From Cryoendolithus antarcticus (Eukaryota > Ascomycota > Dothideomycetes > Cladosporiales > Cladosporiaceae): 64,000 bases of DNA. A model generated the notes under the pieces. That model had not been told where the DNA came from, searched no databases, and saw only the letters and a program-made list of their open reading frames with translations. A program made the position numbers and the translations under genes. Location: positions 1-64,000 of the forward strand of contig NAJO01000061.1 in NCBI GenBank assembly GCA_002077065.1, written 5' to 3'. This document shows, piece after piece, positions 53,623 to 63,622 of this stretch (position 1 is its first letter; every line of letters begins with the position of its first letter).

Positions 53623-56274
53623 TCACTCAAGCAAAGCCCGTCTCAGAGCCTCCTCGTCCAGCCCTTTCACAACAGGCGCGTACTGCACCTTCACCTCAGG
53701 CATAAACCCAAAAATCGGCCCCGACTGATTGATCCCAGGCGGCCTCAACTTCGGCTTCAGCTTCTTTGGCGTAGCCCCCAGATCCTGCTGCCCGGCACTG
53801 TGAGTCGACACCTTATCGCTCGAAGCGGTGAGAACACTTCCGCTTCTCACTGGCGCCGCGGGCGCAGGCGCTATCGCCGAGGAGATCGTAGTGGTGGCAG
53901 GTGCTGGCGTGGCGCCCCAGCGGCCGAAGATCCAGCCACTTGCTTTGCGGACGACGGTCTTGTTAGGTGGGGCGCGGTGGTCGGCTGCCATACCGCTTAG
54001 CAGGCTGCGGCCGGCGCCAGAGTAAGAGGAACCTGAGGTGGCAGTGGCTTGGGCTTGCATGTTGCTTAGCACGGCGCCGGAGGTCAAGCCAGGCTGTGAG
54101 ATCAACATGTGTGAGGGCCGAGATTGCGGAGTGTGGATGTCCATGCCTGCTATTGAGAGGAGGGACTCGTGGGACGCGGCACGGCGGAGACGGGGTTTGT
54201 AGAAGGATGTGCTGTTGAGGTCTAGAGTTGGTTCGTCAGAGTATGGGCTTGCAGCACCTGAGTACTCGTCGGGTGAAGCTACATCGGTGCTTTCTTGCTC
54301 GTACTCGTTCTCCTCCACGATGGCATCGTGGCTATGCGAGTGACGTGCAAGCGGCGGCAAGTCTTCTGTGAGTATCGAATCCAGTGATGTCCGCCCAGCC
54401 GATAACTGCTGCGGCTTACGAAGTGTGTTCGGTGCGGTGAAGGCACGCATTGAAGACCCTGACGGGCGCTTGCTGTGCTGTGGGAGGAACATCGGAGAGC
54501 CAGGGTCTTCAGTGTCGGGTGTGGTAGGCCTGGAGGACCCGCGCCCATCGTCGCTGAAGACGCGATCGAAGAGTGAAGATGTGCGGTTGATGGTCGACTG
54601 TGGCGAGCTTGGGCCCGACGAGCCGTATACGCTATGATAGGTCTGGTGAGACTGACCGGATGATCTCATGGTGCTTGATATGGGCTGTGGCACGCTGACT
54701 GCCGTCTGCTGCAGGATCGTTGCTGCAGACGAGGGTGTGCCGTACGACATGGAGGACCTCGGCGTGCTTCGTCCAGACACAGGAGGAGTGAAGGTACCAG
54801 GCATGATAGCACCATAGCGCTTCTTCCTTGGACGGCGCAAAGTGCCAGCCTGTTTCGGCGCAGACGACGAGGGTGCGTGATAGTGGTGGTGCACATGTAG
54901 CTCTTGGGAGGCAGCATGCGAAAGCTCGTCCTGCAGACTGACGATCCTATTGCCGAGTGCTGGCCGATCGCTGTCGTTCTCGTCCCCCAGAGGTTGATGG
55001 TCAGACAGCTGGCGGCGCAGTGTCTCCACTTCGTCATTTGAATTTTGCAGCATCTCTCGAAGCTCCACAATGCCCAACTGAAGGGTTGCATTGTCCGACA
55101 AGATGTCTTTGACGAAGTGCGATACTACATTCGTACCTCCTGCATCAGTCGTTCGTGCAATGGCAGCACCCTTGAGTCGCCCACCAGGGTTCGTGAGCTC
55201 CTGCTCCACCACGCGACGCCGCTCCATGCGCCCGACTACCTCCACATGCCTCTCTTTCTCCTCCCTGGCCTCGCGTTCTATGCGCTCGAGCTGGTCTTGC
55301 ATGCTGACCAGTGAGCGCTCAGCCTCCCTCCATCGTCGCGTCGAAGACTTGCGGTCATCTTCCTTCGCGTCTAGTGCAACCTGCAGATCTACCTGCTCCC
55401 TATCAAACTCCTCCAACTGCTTCTCCAGAAGTTCAGCGCGACTCGCAAGCCGGGCCAGCTTCTGCATCTCCTGTTGCGTAGACAAAAGCGTAGCCTGCAG
55501 CGCCGTCAAGGTTGAGTCGGACTCAATGACAGCGTTATTCGTGGCCTCCAGTTGGTCCAGTAGTGTGCGGTTCTCCTTGACTAGTCCATCATTCGTCCTC
55601 TGAAGCTCCTGCTTCTGTCCATCCAGATCTTCGATATGCTGAGCCATTGTGACGCGCTCCTTCTCAGCATCAGCCATATAGGCCTCATGGCGTACTAGCA
55701 GCGCCTGTAGCGAAAACTCCATCAGCGACATCCTGCGATCCGCCTTCGCATTGCCATGCGCGACCGCAACCAGCGAAGCAAGTCGCGACATTGTGCCGTG
55801 CCCCGCGCGTAGAACATGCGCACCCCAAAGTTCACTTCCAACACATATAACACATCATGCACGTGAAATGAGGCTCATCACTAAGAAGTCACTTACCTGG
55901 CCCAGCCGCGCCGCGTTCCGCACATCACTCTCGAGGTCCTCCAAGTTCGCCTGATTCTGCCTCAGGTACGCGCACGTTGGGTTGCCGCAGCAGCAGCGCG
56001 CATGAGGAATGCGGTCGGCATGTTGCTGCTGGTGTTCCGTCCCGCCGTAGCTCACCAGGAATGATTGCAGGTCGTCCATGTTTCGGTATGCGCCCAGCTT
56101 CGCTAAGGCGGGATGGGGAGATGAGATGGTTTCATAGTGCGGATGTCCGCTGCGCGTGGGAGATGGTGATAGCGGATGAGGTGCTATTACATGCGAAGTG
56201 TCCTGCGCGGTGGAGAAGGTTCTAGGTCCAAGGCAATGCGGTTGTTGTTGAAGTGGGTAGGCAGGTTTATGCAT
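53623..56274 (-). CDS. Long coiled-coil fungal protein
   Basis: Exon 1 (56274-55897) and exon 2 (55704-53623) flank a 192-nt GT-AG intron, giving 819 residues. The junction reads RNAARLGQ-ALLVRHEAYMAD, a continuous heptad-like segment. The N terminus (about 65-126) contains MDDLQSFLVSYGG and a Cys/His motif, CCCGNPTCAYLRQNQ, which may bind metal. A coiled coil occupies about 115-380. The rest is Ser/Pro-rich and disordered. It ends with a short conserved-looking block, INQSGPIFGFMPEVKVQYAP, and GLDEEALRRALLE. The large intron contains an alternative in-frame-looking start (MSRLASLVAVAHG) that would make a shorter protein. The arrangement suggests a cytoskeletal, spindle-pole or nuclear-envelope linker, but I cannot name the family. 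Confidence 0.8.
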
Positions 56275-56925
56275 CTAGACTAAGGCACGCGTGACACAAC
56301 TCTCCAGCCACACAACGTCAGGCACAACGGTGAGATAGGGTTTCGTCTTGGACTGCGTCCCGAGCCTTGTTGAGGCAGCTGTCAATTCGCTGAGATCTAC
56401 TTTGCGCTAGTCATGGTAAGGTCTGTCATCACGACGTGCCCTCATGTCCAACATCGTAGTTCACGAGGTCATGTCCGCTCGCAGAATGCAGATAGCGTGA
56501 TAGGCGGTAGCTCAACTCTGTCATGCTCGACCGGCAGTCGGCCATCACCGCAATCAGAGCAGCATGGGAAGCTGATCGTTAATCACTCATCTCACTGAGG
56601 ACGGTGTAAGTGCCTACAAAAGATGGCGATGACGGCCATCGCATGACAAGAATGTTGACTGGTATAGCGGAAGCATCGCAAAGTCTGACTACCTGAGCCC
56701 ATCGAAGGCTCTACAGCGTGGGTCGCACCTGCCCAGACTTGGGCGGTGGTCAGGCTGTACGACTTCACTGAAATCTACTCATCATCGCACTTCACCTCTC
56801 GGCGGTCGTGCTTTGGTCAGCATCACTACCGCGACGCGAGCTGTGATTGCACGTTCATTCTGTAAGAGTCACGCTCATTGTCAGCACGTTTTGCCAGTGG
56901 CAGTAACTGCTTCAACCCCAGACTC
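56275..56925. other. Divergent intergenic region
   Basis: These 650 bases separate divergently transcribed genes. They contain both promoters. No internal gene is supported. Confidence 0.5.
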
Positions 56926-58017
56926 ATGGCGCTCCCCAAGATCTTCGCAAAGCGTCGAGGTCGCAGCATCAGGGTCAAGCGCTCGCAACCGCCGTCTGCT
57001 GAACCACTCCCCAAGAGACGCTCACTCGTCCGCATGGCGTCTGTGTTTGGCTCCTCCGCCAAAGTTGCACGCGCTAGCATGTCGACTGTGACCAACGCGT
57101 CCGTGAGTCAAGCATCCACCACCGCGCCGCTTACACTCGGCGTACCGTCCACATCCGCTCTTCCCACCACCGCACACGCAGATGCTGCACCTCCGCAAAC
57201 GGCACCAACCAGTCCGCAACCTGCAGTCGCTCCTCCCACTGGCACTACCTCCGACAGGATCGCGCGAGCCAATTCAGCATGGGCTAGGAATGCACGGCTC
57301 AACGGACCTCCCGCGCGAACGCCGGTGGCTAGGCTCGACCCAGCTACCCTCAGCGCCGTCAGAGAAACGCTCGACGGCAATTACCGCTTAACAAGGGCGG
57401 TCTCACTGGAGCCAACACTCAGCAATGTAAGCGATCTTACTGTCGCCACACGCAGACCTGCGCCTCAAGACCTGTCAACGCCCGCGCTTCACCAAGCCCA
57501 GTCCCTCTTCTGCACCCACCTACCAGCCGAAATACGCCTCCTGATCTTCGCAAGTCTGCTAGACGTTAAGCTCGACTGCTGGGGCGCGATTTCAGTCCCT
57601 TTGTCCTCTGCACGCGTGGCTCCAGAACCTTACATTCCCAGCTGCCGCCAGATCTACTACGAGACCATGGACCTCTACCGCAAAGCGTACTGGGCGCGCA
57701 ACACATTCGTCTTAGACAAGACTTACTTCGCGCCCTGGGCTGTGTCTATTCGCCCAGCGGATCTCGGCAAGATCCAGCGATTTTCCGTGCAGGTCCCTGG
57801 GCGCAGGATCCTGATCGACGTGGAGGAGGGTGAGTGGGTGGCGAGGGAGACGGACGCGAGTTTGGGAACTGTCGGGCAGATGTACCTGAGGTGTGTGAGA
57901 AATGCATTGTGGATGGTGAATGAGAGGAGGGAGAGGGCAATCGAGCGAGGTGCGAGGGTTGGGAGAATGACGTTGGAAGATCTGACTACGATCATGGGGA
58001 TTGCTTGGCTGAGATGA
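56926..58017 (+). CDS. 2EXR/F-box-like protein, intact
   Basis: Single exon of 363 residues from ATG 56926 (MALPKIFAKRRGRSIRVKRS); the longer frame upstream lacks an ATG. The N-terminal 190 residues are basic and then Ala/Pro/Thr-rich, probably disordered. The conserved domain begins around 200 with THLPAEIRLLIFASLLDV and continues with YIPSCRQIYYETMDLYRK, NTFVLDKTYFAPWA and IQRFSVQVPG. This is the arrangement of fungal 2EXR/F-box-like domains. It ends with a helical segment (GRMTLEDLTTIMGIAWLR). This copy has no internal stops, unlike the related frames at 4760, 6156 and 22119. A ubiquitin-ligase adaptor role is possible; no substrate can be inferred. Confidence 0.75.
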   Translation: MALPKIFAKRRGRSIRVKRSQPPSAEPLPKRRSLVRMASVFGSSAKVARASMSTVTNASVSQASTTAPLTLGVPSTSALPTTAHADAAPPQTAPTSPQPAVAPPTGTTSDRIARANSAWARNARLNGPPARTPVARLDPATLSAVRETLDGNYRLTRAVSLEPTLSNVSDLTVATRRPAPQDLSTPALHQAQSLFCTHLPAEIRLLIFASLLDVKLDCWGAISVPLSSARVAPEPYIPSCRQIYYETMDLYRKAYWARNTFVLDKTYFAPWAVSIRPADLGKIQRFSVQVPGRRILIDVEEGEWVARETDASLGTVGQMYLRCVRNALWMVNERRERAIERGARVGRMTLEDLTTIMGIAWLR

Positions 58018-58792
58018 GTAACGAAGGTGTCGGTGGCGACGAGGTGAGAATTGGTGACTGTCATGCTGGGCTACCATTACAGCGTAAGATGCTAGGTTCA
58101 AACGGGCGGCGTTCAGGGATGGGAGCTGCACAAACGATACCCAGATTGCGCTTGGGGCTAACGGCGTTGGGTTGCCGGAATGAAAAAGGAAATACGGTAC
58201 GTTGGCTGTACGTACCAGAGCGGTCTCTCGCTCAGCTGCACACTGTTGCACGTACATAGCGCAGACCAATGCGCGATAATCATCACCTTCTTCCAGTTCA
58301 TCCTGAGTGGTGGAGTCCATGCTATGCAGTGTTGCGTCTAGCGTCGCCCGTCATATCATGAGTAGTCACTTGGCTCAAATGGCGTACGCAAGCACATTGG
58401 TGACGACTAGCCAACGACAACCACATGCCGTACGCGTTCATTCATCAATCCATGAGCTCTTGGATTGTCTTGAAGAAAGTGAACAGGATGGAGTGAGGTC
58501 CGACTGTACGCAGCTAGATAGGGTACATGCAGCTCAAACGTCACGGCCACGTACTGGACCTCGCTTGACCTTTATCTACATCAGGCAAGAGCTGCGATAG
58601 CTGCCGCGCATCTGTGATCACAAACGCAAAGCGATCAACGTGTGTGCGGACGCGGCATTGAATATGTAGAACACTGCGGTAGATGATAAGAAGATCGTGA
58701 TTCCACTTGGCTCGACTGCACTTCACATTCTAAGAGGATCCAACCAACTACACCACAGCTTATCAACCTGACTCAATCTTTGACCATCGATC
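58018..58792. other. Intergenic spacer
   Basis: These 775 bases hold no ATG-initiated frame of interest. They contain the 3' end of the 2EXR-like gene and the promoter of the Cys-rich gene. Confidence 0.5.
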
Positions 58793-59255
58793 ATGGGCAC
58801 CGATCAGGACGGCAACAAGGACTCGTCGAACATGACAGGATGTAAGGACTGCGACAATAGTAGTAATTGCAAGTGGACCCAGTCATACTTTCAATCTCGT
58901 ATCACTGACCCTTAGTACAGGCACCAACAGCAGCCGTCTCAGTCACTGTAGCAATATGGTCGACTGTGAGGACTCCGATCATTCTACCAATTGTCAGCAC
59001 AGTCTCCTGTATTAGCAAATGCACGAGCTGATCTTCCTGAACAGGTCGTGATAGCGACCACCTGTCGCACTGCTCAAATATGAGGAAGTAGGTCTTGATG
59101 GATCCCCAATTCGCTAGTCGTTGGTTGCTAAATTTGCTGACGACGATCGAAGCTGCAGCTCTTGCATTTCGTGCACGAATTGCACGAATTGCTCAGGGTT
59201 GAAGGACGCGAGCAATCAGCACAATGTGCACAAGGATCCGAAGTCGGGATTGTAG
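58793..59255 (+). CDS. Four-exon Cys/Asn/Ser-rich repeat protein (97 residues)
   Basis: Exons 58793-58868, 58921-58992, 59045-59087 and 59153-59255 can be joined into one frame. Introns are 52, 52 and 65 nt, each with a CTGAC/CTGAT branch-like motif. The product has 97 residues, 14 Cys, no signal peptide and no membrane helix. It contains a 15-residue unit three times: SNMTGCKDCDNSSNC, SNMVDCEDSDHSTNC and SNMRNCSSCISCTNC. The units are linked by nine residues ending LSHC, so the full period is 24 residues, exactly the 72-nt length of exon 2. Introns 1 and 2 interrupt the same Asn-Cys position after units 1 and 2. Intron 1 uses a consensus GC donor (GCAAGT). A GT donor 27 nt upstream (58842) would stay in frame but delete half of unit 1. 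It may be a metal-binding or structural peptide. No known family is recognised. Confidence 0.6.
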
Positions 59256-62164
59256 GCTGGGTGCCGATCCGAGAGAGCGGTGTGGGGTGGACGTGGTCTT
59301 CGCACAGATTGTCAGAAGTGGCAGAGATGTCAGTCGGTGAGCAAGCAGTATTGTACGGCATGCAGTTGAAGATTAGGCTGGTAGATAGGAACGTAATGAG
59401 ATGAGAGTTGTGACTAAGGGAATCGGTTCATCACTCATAGGTAACTTCACTGATATCATTGTCAGCGATGATTTGCTCACTCCTCATCTTATGAAGACAA
59501 GTCCTGATCGCGTAGAACATAGGCGTGCTGCTCACGAGAAACTTGTAGGGATCTGGGTCTGCCTTGGTGCTGATGCCAGCTACCCAAAATCTCTTACCGA
59601 AGCGGCGGTGTCATGACGCCGTATGTCGCGAATGAACTGCGAATTCCTCGGTATTGAGGCTTGTGGTCATTTTGCGAATCTAACGGTGAATGAACGTCTC
59701 GCTCAGGCCTCCCGAACGACCGTGACTGTCGTCATCCTCCTGATCGACTCGATCTGACCAGTCGGGACAGTCAAGTTGCACAGCTCGATGTCATAGAATC
59801 ACGACTAAGCATTGCACATAAATTAGCTCCCCCTCGCTTCCAATTCCATGAATCACGAAGTTCTTTCCCGTGCTAATCCATGAGTCTGGAATGTCGTGTT
59901 CTCCACCTATCACCATCCGTCTTCACTCTTGGCGGTAGCCAATCCTCTCTCCGGCGGCTCGCATTCTCGGGGGAGCAACGAGCGAGCGCATATCTTGGGG
60001 CTCCCAGAGCGTGGATCTCGGTCCTACCCCTGAATTAGGCCCTCATTTCAAGGCATCACGCAGAAGAGACTCTATACCCTTCGCATAAGCTCACCCGGCA
60101 AGTCCGCTCCCGCTCTTGGCAGGCTCCACGTCTTGACCGCACCCTTTGATGAGGCCACGGGCAGCTGTTGGCTCCGTGTGTCGACCGCATCTGTCACGCA
60201 AGCCTGGCGTGACAGCGAGGCTTCGTCCAGACCCTGTTCGCTCGTCTCACGTAGGTTTCTCGGTGTTCCTTGGCGAACCTAATATCGACGTGGAACCGGC
60301 CCCATCCTGACTCGATCAAGTCAACGGCTGTCACCGCGACACCGATGATAGCAATCTTCGGCACACAATGTCTTTTTGAACCTACTGTACGCTTTTGTAT
60401 CGACTGCTGCTGGATCTTGGGTCGCATGCGTGGCGCGAGCGGCGCTACCAGACCGCCAGATCCAGTCTATGACGTATACACCTGGTCGGGTTCCCAACCC
60501 AACGGCATCGACCACAACAAACGGAATGAAGTCGGGCAGGCTGACTGGTCTCCAGAGAATCAGACAGATGAGACACCAGTATGTGACGAGGGTGGAGAAT
60601 TCGCTTGATGGCTTGTGATGATTGCACTCATCGTCCACGCAGTCGGTCCGTCCATTGGTCATGTCTGCGTGGCGTGAACACGTTCGGCGACCAATCTGTA
60701 CGTAACCGCGGTATGCGTACTGAAGCATTGAGCGTCCACGTGCCTCTCTTTGCGCTACAGACAATGGAGTACGAAGTATGACGATGCTGTGGGCTCGAAA
60801 TTCTTTGCTGGCCACTAAGTTCCAATCCTGAACATTCATACGAGGTGGACAAATCATTGTCGGAACTGTCGTGCAAAGTTGCCGAATGGGATGTTGAAGC
60901 TTCTTTCAGCACAGAAAAGCAGCGCTAGTCACAGCATTGGTTATAGCGTCTCTGCCTGCAGCGCCGAACGCAGGGGTGCTGTCGGCCCGCAGTCGCCTGG
61001 ACCCCTTTGACAGCTGGACTGACGGTACGCTGGCGAACTTCCATGCGTCTGGCACCACGTCGAAAGCTCTAGCGAGGAGTGACTTAGTCCCGGATATGTA
61101 CTTTTCAGGCTGTGTGATTCGACGGCTAGATCGCGTAGGCTGACTGCACCGAGCATGTGCGAGCGTCGTGATGCCTTCGTATTCTGGAGCCCGACACACT
61201 GGGTCATCCTCCCATTGATAAGATCTATTCACCGGTCATGCTTCAGCGGCACGATCGGGTGCACATTCCAGGTGTGACCGGTCGACTGTCGGCCGCCACC
61301 ATGTTGCGGCTGCTCGGCGAGGGAGTCGCACGTGGCCAGCGACCACACACCCTGAGAGTCAACGCTGCGGGAGTGGTGATGGTTTCGCTTGACCGCAGGA
61401 CCAAGCTGCCGAACAAGGGACCTGGTCACAAAAGGCTTCCCGAGGGCGGACAGCTGCGGGCGAGATGTACGTCTCTACAAAGCTTCCGCAGTTGCATATA
61501 GCTGCCTTCCGTCTCACACGCCTCAAAGGAAACAATTGTACGCTTCGGAAACTCTGGGCTGCGAGGTGTTAAGGTCTGCTGCGCACAGCGGCATACCTGC
61601 CCCTCGAGTACAGTATACCTTCCTAAGATGGCAGCGCGGGACGGCATGCTGCTCTCAGGTGTTCGCAAGTGTCACGGCGAGGGTTACATTCTTCTTGGCT
61701 AGCATATAGATGAACCATAGCGCTGAGGATGACGCCCCACCAGCGAGCGGATCGCGCATCGCCATCGGTTTGGGAAGTACCAAGTGGAGAGGTAAAGGAT
61801 TGGCGGGACGGGCATCTCCTCTGAGGAACCCAAGGTGGACTTTAACACCAATCATGAGTGTACAGCAGATTGACCTGCACACCTTATCCTTCACTGCGAT
61901 CTCTAACTTGCAGCATTCATCACGCGTGCCTTGGGCGCTTTCTGTCGTCGTCACTTCGACGTGGGCAGTACTACTTCACTCTCCAGCTTACCGGCGACCA
62001 AGCACAAGCCGTCATAATCACGAGTGCAAAACTGATTCACTAGCGTCACTGCCTCCTTCCTCGAACAGATCTCGAAGTGATGCTGAAACTTCTCTTACCA
62101 CTCATGAACACCAAGATATACAACCTGCTCATACACACGAGTGGCCCTGGTCCGCCTCCACGCC
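59256..62164. other. 2.9-kb intergenic region before the KamA-like gene
   Basis: No gene can be supported. A plus-strand frame at about 60910-61143 reads like a signal sequence (ALVTALVIASLPAAPNAG) but has no ATG. A 155-codon frame at 61710-62177 begins with ATG yet is low in conserved-looking features and overlaps the start of the next gene. Small spliced genes like the one just upstream could be hidden here. Confidence 0.4.
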
Positions 62165-63622
62165 ATGTTTGCTATGAGTAAGAAGATCTCTCGCTCGTTG
62201 TGCATTGCGCGCAGCTCGGTAGCACTGAGGCCTGGGGGTCGTTCAGTCACCTCCGATTACTCTACCTCGACACTTACTCCGCTATCCACGACGACTCACA
62301 CAACGGATGCAATTCCGTACTGGCAACATGTATGGAAAGACGTCGAGAAGACCGACTTCCTCACGTACAGGTGGCAGACTCGGAACACCATAGAGCGACC
62401 AGAGAAGCTGCTCGACTTCCTCAAGAAAGTAGTCCCTGAGCGTATACCCCATGCTTCTACGGCCGTCGACAAAGACGAGCAATTCATCGCACGCGAGGCG
62501 TTCCTCGAGGACGTGTACAGGGGCATGGAAAAGGCGCCCATGTCAGTGCGCTTGACTCCGCACGTACTGAGTGTCATCAACTGGCAGGCACCTCTCCAAG
62601 ACCCAGTCCTCCGGCAATTTCTCCCGCTCAAATCGAGGGTTCTGCCCGATCACCCAGAGCTCACCCTCGATTCACTCCATGAAGAGGGCGACTCTCCCGT
62701 TGCTGGACTGGTCCATCGCTATCCAGACAAGGTCTTATTCCTTGGTCAGTACCTGAACACACGAATGTTGTTGTACAGCTCGTCCGCTGACTGCTTGCTA
62801 GCGACTTCCGTCTGCCCGGTATACTGCCGCTTTTGCACACGCTCATACGCCGTAGGTGCGGACACCGAGTCCGTGACCAAGCATTCACTCAAGCCAGCCC
62901 GCCGCCGCTGGGACGCCATGTTTGAGTATATCGAAAAGACCCCTCAGATACACGACGTTGTCGTTTCCGGGGGTGACTCGTATTACCTGGATCCCTCACA
63001 CCTGACCCGCATCGGTCATCGTCTTCTGGATATACCTCACATCAAGCGCTTCCGCTTCGCGACAAAGGGCTTGGCTGTTTGTCCAATGCGTATGATCGAT
63101 CCAAACGATGCATGGGTCAACGCGTTCGTAGAGATTAGCGACCGTGGTCGCGAGGTCGGCAAAGAGGTGGCCATGCATACTCACTTCAACCATCCGAACG
63201 AAATCACATGGGCGACGGAGATGGCGGCACGAACGCTGTTCCAGCGCGGCGTACGGGTACGCAATCAGACTGTACTTCTGCGCGGTGTCAACGACACTAT
63301 CGCGACAATGGCCGAGCTCATTCGCAAGCTCTCGGATCTGATGATCCAGCCGTACTACGTCTACCTCGGCGACATGGTCAAGGGGGTAGAGGACTTGCGC
63401 ACATCGCTTGCGACAGCGCTTCATATCGAACAGAATCTCATCGGTGGGATTGCGGGATTCAACATGCCCAAGTTCGTGGTCGACCTGCCTAGAGGTGGTG
63501 GGAAGCGTCCTATTACGAGCTTCGAAAATTACGATACGGAGACTGGAGTGAGCACATGGAAGGCGCCAGCGGTGGCCGGCGACAGAGTCTTTCGGTACCA
63601 CGATCCAGTCAAGCGCGATTGA
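62165..63622 (+). CDS. Lysine 2,3-aminomutase-like radical-SAM enzyme
   Basis: Exons 62165-62744 and 62802-63622 give 466 residues. The intervening 57-nt intron (GTCAGT..TTGCTAG) is a multiple of three and free of stops. Removing it joins KVLFL to ATSVCPVYCRFCTRSY, the normal family sequence with the radical-SAM CxxxCxxC iron-sulphur motif. ATG 62165 leads a basic, Ser-rich N terminus that could be a mitochondrial presequence; the frame further upstream starts at GTG. Other family landmarks are DVVVSGGDSYYLDP, HTHFNHPNEIT, RNQTVLLRGVND and the C-terminal FVVDLPRGGGKRP, which in bacterial KamA carries the lysine that binds PLP. The expected reaction is interconversion of L-lysine and beta-lysine using SAM and PLP, but some family members use other amino acids. 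Confidence 0.88.
   Translation: MFAMSKKISRSLCIARSSVALRPGGRSVTSDYSTSTLTPLSTTTHTTDAIPYWQHVWKDVEKTDFLTYRWQTRNTIERPEKLLDFLKKVVPERIPHASTAVDKDEQFIAREAFLEDVYRGMEKAPMSVRLTPHVLSVINWQAPLQDPVLRQFLPLKSRVLPDHPELTLDSLHEEGDSPVAGLVHRYPDKVLFLGQYLNTRMLLYSSSADCLLATSVCPVYCRFCTRSYAVGADTESVTKHSLKPARRRWDAMFEYIEKTPQIHDVVVSGGDSYYLDPSHLTRIGHRLLDIPHIKRFRFATKGLAVCPMRMIDPNDAWVNAFVEISDRGREVGKEVAMHTHFNHPNEITWATEMAARTLFQRGVRVRNQTVLLRGVNDTIATMAELIRKLSDLMIQPYYVYLGDMVKGVEDLRTSLATALHIEQNLIGGIAGFNMPKFVVDLPRGGGKRPITSFENYDTETGVSTWKAPAVAGDRVFRYHDPVKRD
62745..62801 (+). other. In-frame, stop-free 57-nt intron in the KamA-like gene
   Basis: The donor is GTCAGT and the end is TTGCTAG, with GCTGACTGCTTG as a branch region. Because the length is 19 codons without a stop, naive translation retains it and inserts 19 residues immediately before the iron-sulphur cysteine motif. 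Confidence 0.8.

Noticed and set aside
59128..59361. Cys-rich minus-strand frame (77 codons)
   Set aside because: It is the complement of the Cys/Asn repeat of exon 4. TGC-ACG-AAT repeats encode Cys on both strands, and the plus-strand spliced repeat is far more regular.
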